Assembly: GCA_902362435.1 (NCBI GenBank)
Contig: CABIWW010000010.1
Location: forward strand, 1-64,000
Source: Eubacteriaceae bacterium
GTDB lineage: Bacteria > Bacillota > Clostridia > Peptostreptococcales > Anaerovoracaceae
Direction of reading: 5' to 3'
DNA: 64,000 bases
In this document: positions 1-8,978 of the stretch, piece by piece
How positions within the stretch are numbered: the stretch's first letter is position 1
Layout of the letters: every line of letters starts with the position of its first letter
The notes under the pieces: generated by a model
Seen by the model: the letters and a program-made list of their open reading frames with translations, nothing else
Told to the model about the DNA's origin: nothing
The model's database searches: none
Made by a program: the position numbers and the translations under genes

Positions 1-60
1 GAAACATTCGGATATTTAACTCCTGACGAGTTCTACAGGCAGGGGAAAAACGAGGTTTGA
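1..60 (+). CDS. C-terminal end of a truncated CDS, possibly an IS transposase
   Basis: Frame 1 is open from the window edge to a TGA at 58-60 and encodes about 19 residues including GYLTPDEFYRQ. A Gly-Tyr-x-Thr-Pro-x-Glu stretch close to the C-terminus is common in rve/DDE integrase-type transposases of insertion sequences, so a transposase end is plausible. The fragment is too short to assign a family. The body of the gene lies outside the window. If it is an IS, it marks the left side of the accessory block. Confidence 0.35.
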   Translation, partial: ETFGYLTPDEFYRQGKNEV

Positions 61-355
61 TACTCTACTTTTATGGGTGCACCTCAGTGTTTACCAAAAA
101 GTCGATCCGATGGCATTGATTTTGGTATTTTTCTTATGGAAAGGCTCATTTTTCTTTTGATCTTTGCTAAAAAGGAGCAGCTTGGATTTGATTCTTGGTC
201 AACAGGCTCGTTGAAAAGGCTCGTTTTACAGGAAAAATGCTAAAATGAAAAGTTCTGATGTGAAGTTTTGGTAATGGCAGCTGCTGTTGAACATGTCAAA
301 GAAGCCTTTGCTTAGAGAGAATCAAGGATATATAGTAGAGGGCCATTGGATATAT
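61..355. other. Intergenic stretch with no convincing gene
   Basis: All frames contain frequent stops. The longest start-to-stop reading is about 13 codons (ATG near 273, TAG near 314), with no good ribosome binding site. It could be the flank or terminal region of the mobile element whose CDS ends at 60, but I could not identify terminal inverted repeats because the left part of the element is missing. Confidence 0.4.
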
Positions 356-700
356 TTATCGTTTGAGTGCATTTTTCACCTGTACTGATGCCTGGAAAAT
401 GATTTCTTTTTCTTTCACAGTGCAGTCTTCTATGAGATCTCTGAAGTCTTTGTCGAATGCTTCATAGCTTGCTTCGATATTATCGTGCAGCAGGCTGTCG
501 ACCGTCGTGTGCAGAGCGTTCGCTATCTGTATCAGAGAAGGCAGGCTCACTTTGGTTTTGCCGCTTTCTATATGGCTCATATGAGATGTGGACAGATCAC
601 TCATTTCAGCAAGCTTTTCCTGAGTGATTTTTTGTCTTTTCCTAGCCTGTTTTATTCGATTGCCAATCGCCTTGTAATCCGGCTCGAATCCTGATCCCAT
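356..700 (-). CDS. XRE-family helix-turn-helix transcriptional regulator
   Basis: This 114-aa cytoplasmic DNA-binding protein has a Cro/C1-type HTH over roughly residues 10-67: IGNRIKQARKRQKITQEKLA, then a recognition-helix region with STSHMSHIESGKTKVS. A helical tail of about 45 residues could dimerise or bind a ligand. I place the start at the ATG whose first base is 700, because it has AAGGAG five bases upstream on the minus strand. An upstream in-frame ATG at 745 would add 15 residues but lacks such a site. The gene diverges from the 25-kb rightward gene array across a 645-bp AT-rich gap, the usual arrangement for a local repressor or activator of a neighbouring operon. Control of the array is inferred from position only. 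Confidence 0.85.
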   Translation of the reverse strand: MGSGFEPDYKAIGNRIKQARKRQKITQEKLAEMSDLSTSHMSHIESGKTKVSLPSLIQIANALHTTVDSLLHDNIEASYEAFDKDFRDLIEDCTVKEKEIIFQASVQVKNALKR

Positions 701-1345
701 AAGAACTCCTTCAAATAAATGAACTGTGTAAACATATTTTTGCAAAAGATCTGATAAAAAGATGCTCTAATTTTAATATTAAAAGCCGGGATTTATAATA
801 GGGTGTACACACATAAATATTTATTTTTGTGTATATGGTAAAAATAACTTAAATACTCCAGGAATATCGTTAGACATTTGAATAAAAGACCAACGATAAT
901 GTGAGTCAGTAAATGGTAAAAATATAAATAATTAATACGGTACACCCCTGTATTTTTTTAGATGATGAGTACAGGCTGATAGTCGGTACGGTTGCAGGCG
1001 AAGCCAAAAGCAAATTTCAGCATTCATAATTCGACAAACGTTACATTTAAAATGAATACATTTACATAATGTACAATACAATGACAATTATATTGAAATG
1101 CTTAAATCCACAGCGTATAATTATTTATATGAACAAAAACATATAGAAATGTGCACACAGTACAATACTTAAAACGAATGTAATCATATGCTTATGCTGT
1201 TTTAAATAATTTTGGTGTTTACATTTTAGCAAACCAAACTTTTGAGATTAAAGTTTGATTACTAATTGCAGCCTGTAAATAAAAAGTAACAGGTTTAGGA
1301 AATGTGAAAAAGTTCAAGAAACGAGAAGCAGGGAGAGGCTGATTT
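701..1345. promoter_or_regulatory. AT-rich divergent control region between the XRE gene and the accessory array
   Basis: This 645-bp gap has no credible gene and is far more AT-rich than the coding DNA around it. It contains a perfect GTGTACAC palindrome at 803-810, part of GGGTGTACAC. The inverted counterpart GTACACCCC lies near 940. GTACAAT motifs recur near 1070 and 1160. These are candidate operator sites for the XRE protein, but that is an inference. A weak promoter-like pair (TTTGAT near 1254, TAAATA near 1276, about 16 bp apart) lies shortly before the first array gene. A leftward ORF inside 1219-1503 overlaps the start of the VWA gene and looks like a shadow. Confidence 0.45.
1235..1257. 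promoter_or_regulatory. Perfect inverted repeat upstream of the accessory array
   Basis: CAAACTTT (1235-1242) and AAAGTTTG (1250-1257) form an 8-bp perfect dyad with a 7-base centre, about 90 bp before the VWA start. No T-run follows, so a terminator is unlikely. An operator or a leader hairpin is possible. Confidence 0.4.
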
Positions 1346-3559
1346 ATGCGTAAAATTTTAATTTGTTTGATGTCATTGATATTATGGGTTACTAGTTGCA
1401 GTTTTTGCTTTGGATTAGAAAATTCGAATGAAAAGTCAATTAGTTCTCCTAAAATAGTAGCTGTATTATATGATGATTCATCAAGTATGCATATAAAAAA
1501 CAATCCAAGTTGGGCATATGCAAATTATGCAATGCAGACTTTTACAGGATTATTGAATCGAAATGATACACTGTTGCTTACATATATGAGCTCTTCTGAT
1601 TCTGTTTTAAAAAGCAATGCAGATGGAGTCTTGTCATTATTTTCTTCTGACCGACAGGATACTGTTGATAAAATCAGAGGAAAAACAGAAAGTGGGGACG
1701 TGACTCCATTTGATGGGATTGATACTGTAGGAAATGCTTTAGCATCGACTGCAACCAATGATCCTAACACACAGTACTGGATGGTAATTTTGACCGATGG
1801 CGCATTTGAAAAAAAGCCTGGAGATACGAACACGGAAACGAGTTCTGCTGAGATTCAGGAAAAACTGGCGGAGTATCAGAAGAAAAAAATGCCAAATGGA
1901 TCTAATATGAAGATCATTTACATGGCTATTGGAGATAAAGCGGTATTGCCGACAGAAACTCAGAACCTTATTGTAAAACATTCGAGCACAGTAGATATTG
2001 TAAATACATTGTCAGAAATCGCAGATCAGGTATCTGGAAGGTATCGGTTGCAAGACAGCGATTTTAAAATTAAAGAAGGAAATAAAATTGAGATTTCATC
2101 AAGTGTACCACTATTGAATATTCGAGTACTTACACAGAATACGGATGCTCAAGTCAAAAGCGTCAGTATAAAAGATGGGGAAAACTTAGAAAATTCAACA
2201 GTGCACATTGCAAGTCCTGACAATGTGAGCGGAAGAACAAAAGGACAAACATTATACGGAAATATAAGTACGATTACGTCTAAAGGAAACTATATTGAAG
2301 ATGGAAAATATGAAATTACATTCGACAATACAATCAAAAAAGAAGATGTAGTTATTCTTTATGAAGCAGCGTTGGAGACAAAAATGACGATTACTCGAAA
2401 TGGGAAAACCATCACGAATCCCAAGGTATTGAGGGAAGGTGATCTTCTCGATATTTCCTGTAAAGTCGTTAAAATGGGAACGAATAAAAGTATTGATTTA
2501 AAAAAATTGCCGGAAGGTATGTATCAGGGATTTTCATTAAACATTGATGAAAGTGGGCAGAATGTTGTTAATACTGAAGAATTTACATATAAGAATTATA
2601 AAGTAACAAAAAATGACACGACAATCACAGCTACAGCCAACCTTCAGGGCTTTGCACCGCTTACTAAAAGTGTTCAATTTGCCCCAAAGAGTCCTGTTGT
2701 TTATGATATCAAAGCACAGGACGGTGACTTGCAGTTATCATTGGGAAAGATTCGCAATTGCAAAGAGAGCTGCAACTTTATCGTTACAGGTGATGGACAA
2801 CCTCTTTCAAAATCAGAGATAGAGACTCTCATTGATGATGATTCTATTCGGATCACACATGGCGGTGAGGAGACTGGGATTGCATATGATTATTCTATCG
2901 GTAAAAATGGTGTGATAAAGGTTACGCCTACAACATCCTGGCTGAATCACGCAGTTTTAGGTACCTTTACTATTCCAAGGGGGCAGTACGATGTTAAAGT
3001 TTCTTTGAATAAAAAGTTATCTGCAGAAGATCACTTCCAGGTAAACTTCTATAGTTCAAGGGAAATTTTATGGCGAATCATATTGCTGATTTTATTTCTT
3101 ATTGCGCTACGTCTGACTGTATTTACGAAGCATTTTCCTTCTGGAAAATTAGAGCGGTATGAATACCGGATTGACAGCAGTGGAAAGCCTAATATACCGA
3201 CTCGTGTGAAAGGGCCTATAAAGATAGGGTATTTTACGGATTTCTTTGGTCCTTTATATCGGACGGGTCCGCGGAAAAAGACTTTTGATAAGGACCGAAA
3301 AATAGTTCTTACCGCGAAAGGGCAGAGGCGGTTTGATTTAGACGTAAAGACAGAATTCAATACAGGTGCGGAAACTATTACACCAGATACTGCTCATAAA
3401 TTGCTGGAGCGATATATGCGTCTGAAGGCAATGAAGGCTGCCCCGGGCCTTCTGAGCAAGAAAGATCCTACAGTAGTTAAGATGAAAAAGGATAAAGAAA
3501 CATTTGTGGATCAAAGTATAGGAACGACGAAATTAGTTGAAAACTATAAATTCAAATAA
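1346..3559 (+). CDS. Membrane-anchored von Willebrand factor A (VWA) domain protein
   Basis: This 737-aa protein starts with a hydrophobic export signal (about residues 3-23). That signal contains VTSC, which could be a lipobox, or be cut by signal peptidase I after CFG. A VWA domain follows with a metal-ion adhesion site: D43-x-S45-x-S47 within DDSSSM, a Thr near 120, and LTDGAF near 147-152. Residues about 230-570 are beta-rich without a recognised domain. One transmembrane helix lies near 574-594 (ILWRIILLILFLIALRLTVF), leaving about 140 basic cytoplasmic residues. The VWA head should therefore be outside and the tail inside. The ATG has GGGAGAGG about 7 bases upstream. The gene is 18 bp before the tubulin-like gene; the pairing suggests that the cytoplasmic tail meets the tubulin-like polymer, which is inference. 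Ligand unknown. Confidence 0.85.
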   Translation: MRKILICLMSLILWVTSCSFCFGLENSNEKSISSPKIVAVLYDDSSSMHIKNNPSWAYANYAMQTFTGLLNRNDTLLLTYMSSSDSVLKSNADGVLSLFSSDRQDTVDKIRGKTESGDVTPFDGIDTVGNALASTATNDPNTQYWMVILTDGAFEKKPGDTNTETSSAEIQEKLAEYQKKKMPNGSNMKIIYMAIGDKAVLPTETQNLIVKHSSTVDIVNTLSEIADQVSGRYRLQDSDFKIKEGNKIEISSSVPLLNIRVLTQNTDAQVKSVSIKDGENLENSTVHIASPDNVSGRTKGQTLYGNISTITSKGNYIEDGKYEITFDNTIKKEDVVILYEAALETKMTITRNGKTITNPKVLREGDLLDISCKVVKMGTNKSIDLKKLPEGMYQGFSLNIDESGQNVVNTEEFTYKNYKVTKNDTTITATANLQGFAPLTKSVQFAPKSPVVYDIKAQDGDLQLSLGKIRNCKESCNFIVTGDGQPLSKSEIETLIDDDSIRITHGGEETGIAYDYSIGKNGVIKVTPTTSWLNHAVLGTFTIPRGQYDVKVSLNKKLSAEDHFQVNFYSSREILWRIILLILFLIALRLTVFTKHFPSGKLERYEYRIDSSGKPNIPTRVKGPIKIGYFTDFFGPLYRTGPRKKTFDKDRKIVLTAKGQRRFDLDVKTEFNTGAETITPDTAHKLLERYMRLKAMKAAPGLLSKKDPTVVKMKKDKETFVDQSIGTTKLVENYKFK

Positions 3560-3577
3560 GTGAAAGGATGTTTAATT

Positions 3578-6500
3578 ATGGCAAATAAGATACCAACATT
3601 AATTATTGGAATTGGTGGAATGGGCTGCAATATTGTAGCAGAAACATTTAAATCCTTAGATGCAGAAGATAAAGAAACCATTGCTACAGTGTGTATGGAT
3701 ACCGATGCAAATGATCTGAAACGATATCAGGAACTTGGTGTTGATGCAGTTATTCAAACCAGTACAAATGATGTAGTGGGGGATATTTTAGCGAAACCTG
3801 AGAACAAGGGAATGACGGAATGGTTTCAGACGAATCCGTTATTGAATGAAAAAAGTATGCTGGAAGGCGCAGGGCAAATTCGACAATCCTCCAGACTGGC
3901 AATGCTCTCCTGTATAAATGCGAATAAATTCGGCGCATTGGAGCAGGCAATTGATAAATTAAATCGAGCGGGGACGTTATATCCGCAGAGTATGAAAACC
4001 TTTATCGTCGGATCCATTGCTGGAGGAACTGGTGCGGGAATGATGGTACAGTTGCCGTTTTATCTGAGGAAGCTTATTGGGGAGCAGACTGGGAAAAAGC
4101 ATATTTTAATACGTGGATTATTCTTAACTCCCGATGTATGTGAAAGTGTTCAGGGATATAATCCGATAAAAATCGCATCCATTTATTCGAATGCGTATGC
4201 TTGTATCAAGGAGATTAATGCATGCAATGAAAATGCCTTTAGCAAGGCTTCTGATATTCCGATCGATATAGAATACTATGAAAAAGGACGGGCTGCGGAT
4301 GGTGTAAAAACTAATATGATACCTTATGATTTCATCTTTTTGATTGGAAGAAATAATTTGAATGGCGGAATTTTGGGAAATGGTTATCTTACCAATTACT
4401 TTGATATGGCCAAGAATATTCTGAGAGCACAGCTGACACAGATTGGAGCCAGATTGTTTTCAGCGGAGGATAATCTTATCTTAGGCCATATTGATGCTCA
4501 TGGAATGGATCGATATTGTGGTGCAGGTGCAGTGGAAGTTCGTTATCCATTGGATGCAATCAGTAAATATTGTGCATTGAGATGGGCAAAGGATATTATT
4601 CAAAATCAATGGGAAAAATTGGATCGTGTATATCTGGATAAAAAGCAGGCTGATAAAGAACAGCAGGTGAAAGATCCTTTTCATATTCCAGCGGATGAAG
4701 CTACAAGTTACGTTTCAACTTTTGAAGATCTGGCAAATCCAGAGACACAGAATCGCTTTTTTTCTCAGTTAAATGCTGAACTGAGTCTTGGATATGATAT
4801 CAAAGAAATGAATGAGGATGGTTTTGAACGAAACATTTCATATAACAAGATACAGAAAGCGATAGATGCAATTGATCAGTTTATTGAGCAGTCTGCTAAT
4901 ACAGAAGCTATCACAAATGCGAAACTGGATTGTTATCATATGAATGCAGATAGCATCATTAATGCAGAAAATGGTGCTGTTATTTCCTATGAACTGGAAA
5001 AGGTGGAGAACTATAAGAAATTGATCATGATGAATCGATCAACTATTTATGCGGCATCAGAAAGAATTCTTTCCGTATCGCCGCGGATCAAGGGACACGC
5101 AGATGATCGTGATGCAGATCGTGATTATAATATCTTTAATTTAATAAAAGGATTACATCCGATTACAGCTCGATATGCTTTGTACAAAATCAAAAAAGAA
5201 CTGCTTAATAAGCTGGAACGAGTATCTCCGGATTTATTTGAAACATCTCGCGGATTAAATCTTTTGCTTGAAAAAGATTTTGATGATGAGATGCCTGGTG
5301 TACAAACAGCAGAAGTGGTATATTTACAGCTTCGAAGAGAAACAGAAACAAATTTATTCCAGAAAGCAAAGGCTGCCTTTAAAAATAACAAAAATGAACT
5401 GGAGGAATTTGCGGATAAATTTATGCGGACTGTGCAGGAGCAAATCGATGTTTTAGAGCGTTATAATGTAGCAAATTACAGGGTGCGGGTATATCAGAGC
5501 CTTCTTGAAAAGATTGATGAATTGTTATTTACCTATAAAACATTCTTTGAATCTTTAAATAAAGTGGAGGATGAAATAAAGGAGAAGGTAATGATGCAAG
5601 AGGAAATGCATAAGTCTCAGGATAAGGGGATTCGTTATGTTTTTGCAGCTCCGATTTATAAAAAAGTTGCATATGAAATGGTTAAAAAATCAACTGATTT
5701 TAATGAGAATACGTTATCCGAAGATACCAAAATGCAGTTCACAGAAGATTTGTATGAGTTATTTGTGGATTTCTATTCTCAGAGCAGAGCTGTGTCTGCA
5801 CAGGAAAAGGTACAATTGAAATCAGATATTATAGAAGCTAATGCTCCGCAGTTATTTAAAGAGTCGATTCAGAAAAGCCTGGAACATGAGATGAAATCAA
5901 ATGCTGGGAAAATTTTGGATATCGGAGTATTGAGAGGGCTGGAGTATGAAATTCTGTATCAGCAGATCTCTGATCACAAAGATACTAAAAAACGTAAAGA
6001 TACTAAAAATCGTGATGTAGATCCTGGTATGCTTAATCGTTTTATGCGTGGTATTGATACGTACTCTGAACAGGATATTAAAACGGACTTTGAAATTGAA
6101 ATCATGAAAGTCATTGATAGAGCAGCGCCGTTTATTCGATTAGAAAATAATCCAAGAGAACAGTTGTTGTACTGGGGGGTCAATCCGGGTATCGTGCCAG
6201 TGGATGCAAATGGAGAACCAGATCGAGCAAGGATACAGGCTCGATTAGATGCAGGCTCTTTCAAAAGTACAGGAGTAATTGCGGATAGGGATTTTACTCG
6301 CAATGAATTGATTTGCTGCCGTTCTGTTTATGCAGCCAAAGTAGAAGAACTTACGCTTTTCAATAAAAACAGCGCTGCCAGAAAATATTATGACTATATC
6401 GTTGATCAGGCCATCAATGCACATGATGGAAGTGTTTTAACGCCGCATTTAGATAAACGCTGGTATAAAGAAGCGTATTTACCGGCTATTGACCCAAAGG

Positions 6501-7090
6501 AAGAGGCAGAAGAACGGGATGCCAGATATTTAGCGTTTGTGTTCTTGTTGCTTCTGGATCATACAGTGGAGCTGACAGAGTATGATGGGGTAAAACGATG
6601 GACTTACATAAATGATCTAATTCCATACAACATTAAGTTGGACGAGGACAATGCTCCAGGAAACTTAAAGGGCTTGTTACGAAGCATGAGTTATAATGCA
6701 CAAATCAAGCGGGATATTATGGAGCGTGTCAGCAAAATTGAACAGAAAGAAATGGAAAACAGTTCTATTATCGAAGATGAGATTTTGAAGCATGAGATTA
6801 TTCAGAAGTTTGTGGATATCGGTGATATTGCAAGTGAAGGGAATCCGGATATTCACACCATATTTGACTTTATAGTGATTTACTCAAATATCTTGAGTAA
6901 AGATAAGTCTCAGGAAATGAGGGAGGCTGTTAGAAGATATCTTCACAGATATGCTGACAAAATGGGAAATCGCCAGGAGCAGAGAGATAAACTTTACAAA
7001 GATATCGTTAGATATATTTTCGATAATTCAAATGATATCACGAGGGCAAATGCTGAAATCAAAGGCATTTTGCCGAACAAATCCCATTAA
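3578..7090 (+). CDS. Bacterial tubulin-like GTPase (Tubulin_2 / PF13809-type)
   Basis: This large 1170-aa protein belongs to the tubulin/FtsZ fold by its nucleotide-binding signatures. These are an N-terminal Rossmann strand-loop with GIGGMG at residues 11-16, VCMDTDAND near 46, and the tubulin signature loop in GSIAGGTGAGMM near 144-155 (family consensus GGGTGTG/GGTGAG). A C-terminal extension of about 800 helical residues makes it roughly three times the size of FtsZ. Known members of this bacterial family often sit beside VWA genes, as here. The expected activity is GTP-dependent assembly at or near the membrane, but no function is established. I chose ATG 3578, which has GAAAGGA nine bases upstream, over the GTG at 3560. 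It is preceded by the VWA gene and followed after 29 bp by a membrane coiled-coil protein. Confidence 0.85.
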   Translation: MANKIPTLIIGIGGMGCNIVAETFKSLDAEDKETIATVCMDTDANDLKRYQELGVDAVIQTSTNDVVGDILAKPENKGMTEWFQTNPLLNEKSMLEGAGQIRQSSRLAMLSCINANKFGALEQAIDKLNRAGTLYPQSMKTFIVGSIAGGTGAGMMVQLPFYLRKLIGEQTGKKHILIRGLFLTPDVCESVQGYNPIKIASIYSNAYACIKEINACNENAFSKASDIPIDIEYYEKGRAADGVKTNMIPYDFIFLIGRNNLNGGILGNGYLTNYFDMAKNILRAQLTQIGARLFSAEDNLILGHIDAHGMDRYCGAGAVEVRYPLDAISKYCALRWAKDIIQNQWEKLDRVYLDKKQADKEQQVKDPFHIPADEATSYVSTFEDLANPETQNRFFSQLNAELSLGYDIKEMNEDGFERNISYNKIQKAIDAIDQFIEQSANTEAITNAKLDCYHMNADSIINAENGAVISYELEKVENYKKLIMMNRSTIYAASERILSVSPRIKGHADDRDADRDYNIFNLIKGLHPITARYALYKIKKELLNKLERVSPDLFETSRGLNLLLEKDFDDEMPGVQTAEVVYLQLRRETETNLFQKAKAAFKNNKNELEEFADKFMRTVQEQIDVLERYNVANYRVRVYQSLLEKIDELLFTYKTFFESLNKVEDEIKEKVMMQEEMHKSQDKGIRYVFAAPIYKKVAYEMVKKSTDFNENTLSEDTKMQFTEDLYELFVDFYSQSRAVSAQEKVQLKSDIIEANAPQLFKESIQKSLEHEMKSNAGKILDIGVLRGLEYEILYQQISDHKDTKKRKDTKNRDVDPGMLNRFMRGIDTYSEQDIKTDFEIEIMKVIDRAAPFIRLENNPREQLLYWGVNPGIVPVDANGEPDRARIQARLDAGSFKSTGVIADRDFTRNELICCRSVYAAKVEELTLFNKNSAARKYYDYIVDQAINAHDGSVLTPHLDKRWYKEAYLPAIDPKEEAEERDARYLAFVFLLLLDHTVELTEYDGVKRWTYINDLIPYNIKLDEDNAPGNLKGLLRSMSYNAQIKRDIMERVSKIEQKEMENSSIIEDEILKHEIIQKFVDIGDIASEGNPDIHTIFDFIVIYSNILSKDKSQEMREAVRRYLHRYADKMGNRQEQRDKLYKDIVRYIFDNSNDITRANAEIKGILPNKSH

Positions 7091-7119
7091 CTGATGCAGT
7101 AGGAAGCAGGAGGGTATAA

Positions 7120-8961
7120 ATGCATTCGTTTTTTATCAATATAGGAAATGCAGTAGACATGTCATTTTTTAAAATGTTTTTTTATGAAAAAGAAACAAAA
7201 GGACGGTTATCTATTTTGGAGGTCGATTGCATAGAAAACCTTTCCGATGAAATTCTCAACTTAAGGAAAATGATTCAACGAGAATCCATTGATTTAGCGG
7301 GAAGTGAAATTATCTTATGTGTGCCTAAAGATTGGGCACACATAGGATTTGAACAATGCTCAGATTTATATGTACGCCTGTGTGTATATTCGGCATTGAA
7401 GGAATTTATTCGTAAAAAGATATCATCTGTGCAGATTTTCAGTTTGAAGCGGGTTACCGATAATCCAGAAACTGCTTTTGAAAGCGAAAACAGTTTTCTA
7501 TGGGAGCATGGTTATACTCGCAATATACAGGTGAAAACATTTCCTGAAAAAGTGCTGTTGGAGTCAAACCAGTTAGAACAATGTAAAATGGGCTCATTAC
7601 TGTACGATGAAATATTTGCATCCAATATGGAAACTCAATTTTTGAAATGGCAAGAAAATAAAAAAGACGGCTCCTTGATAGAATTTTATGAAGAATCTTT
7701 TGGGCGGTTTAAAGCTGACTGTTTGGAAAACCCTGCTATAGAAACATATGAGCTGGAGGTGGATGTTCAAAATCGGAAAGCGTACACCAAGAGGATGTTA
7801 AAGTTTGTATCGTATTTGACAAGAGATCATTCACAAGAAGACCACAGCCCTCTGGATCGTAGATTTCAAGAATTTTGTAATTCGTTTGAGGAAAAATCTC
7901 TGGCACAAAAAATATTGAGATACCAAAAGAAATTACAAGAGAGTAAGCGAACCCTGGATCAGATGCAGCAAAGTAGCGAAGTACATTTAGAGGCGGTTAG
8001 AAGAGATGCAGTTACTGCCCTAGGAGATGAGACTTCAAAGAAATGGCAGTTTGATATTGATACATTTATAGAGGATGTGCTGAATTTACCAGAAGAATCA
8101 GAATGGGATGAAGAATATATTTTGGTTTTGAAAAAATTGGATTATTTTGATTCCAAACTGCAAAGTTATGGTGAAGCTGTTAAGAAAGAGTTTCATCAGC
8201 CGATTTCGCCAATGATCGAAAAGCAAGCTGCATACGACTATGCAAATTTGGAGCAGGCGGAATATGATTTGGATATAAAAAGTGAAGAGGCTGCGGAGAA
8301 TATGCGTAATATTGGAATTCATAATAATGAGTCTTATCGTGCAAAACTTGAAATTGTAAATAAGATCTGTGCTATGAAAATTAAAATTAAGAAGATGAAG
8401 GAAAATTATCAGCATATATCTATGAAAGAGTTCTTGAAAGTTTGGGGGGCTTGTATGATGGCCGTTTGTATTCCATACAGTATTTCACAGATGTACATTT
8501 TTTCGGGACTGTTTAAAGGTAATTATTTTCCCGTTGTTTGTTTGATGATATTTGCAGTAAGTTTTTTTTCTGCAAAATTGATATTAACGGCTATTGCTAA
8601 ATACAGCCTGTCAAAGGCTTATGATGATTTGCGGGATGAAGTAGAAAATTATGTGCAAAATTTGGAGAGTAGAAAACAGGATTTTACAAATTGTGTAAAT
8701 GGCATGATAGAACTGGAAAATATAGAGAGAGCCAGACTTGCTCTTGATCTGGAAAAGAGAAGTCGTCAGGAATTTCGTGAACAAAAGGAATTTCATAAAC
8801 AGGAAATATCAGATCACCTTAATGCTACGAATTATTTCAAAGAACTTATGACATTGGAATCCAACTATGCTTTGGGAGTTCGGTCTGAATATACATATGG
8901 ACGTCCTTTAGAGCTGGGGAAAAGTGTAAAGGCAAATGAAATATACTGGATGGAAAGATAA
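7120..8961 (+). CDS. Coiled-coil protein with two central transmembrane helices, unknown function
   Basis: I do not recognise this 613-aa protein. The N-terminal 230 residues are mixed alpha/beta. Residues about 260-440 are strongly helical and charged, and likely coiled coil. Two hydrophobic helices follow near residues 445-490 (MMAVCIPYSISQMYIFSGLF and a second ending SAKLILTAIAKY). A second charged coiled-coil stretch follows to about residue 590. There is no signal peptide, so both coiled-coil arms are predicted in the cytoplasm with a membrane hairpin between them. Its place between the tubulin-like gene and a membrane peptidase suggests a scaffold tethering the polymer to the membrane (inference). 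The ATG has CAGGAGGG 5-6 bases upstream. Confidence 0.75.
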   Translation: MHSFFINIGNAVDMSFFKMFFYEKETKGRLSILEVDCIENLSDEILNLRKMIQRESIDLAGSEIILCVPKDWAHIGFEQCSDLYVRLCVYSALKEFIRKKISSVQIFSLKRVTDNPETAFESENSFLWEHGYTRNIQVKTFPEKVLLESNQLEQCKMGSLLYDEIFASNMETQFLKWQENKKDGSLIEFYEESFGRFKADCLENPAIETYELEVDVQNRKAYTKRMLKFVSYLTRDHSQEDHSPLDRRFQEFCNSFEEKSLAQKILRYQKKLQESKRTLDQMQQSSEVHLEAVRRDAVTALGDETSKKWQFDIDTFIEDVLNLPEESEWDEEYILVLKKLDYFDSKLQSYGEAVKKEFHQPISPMIEKQAAYDYANLEQAEYDLDIKSEEAAENMRNIGIHNNESYRAKLEIVNKICAMKIKIKKMKENYQHISMKEFLKVWGACMMAVCIPYSISQMYIFSGLFKGNYFPVVCLMIFAVSFFSAKLILTAIAKYSLSKAYDDLRDEVENYVQNLESRKQDFTNCVNGMIELENIERARLALDLEKRSRQEFREQKEFHKQEISDHLNATNYFKELMTLESNYALGVRSEYTYGRPLELGKSVKANEIYWMER

Positions 8962-8978
8962 GTAGAGGAACAATTGGT

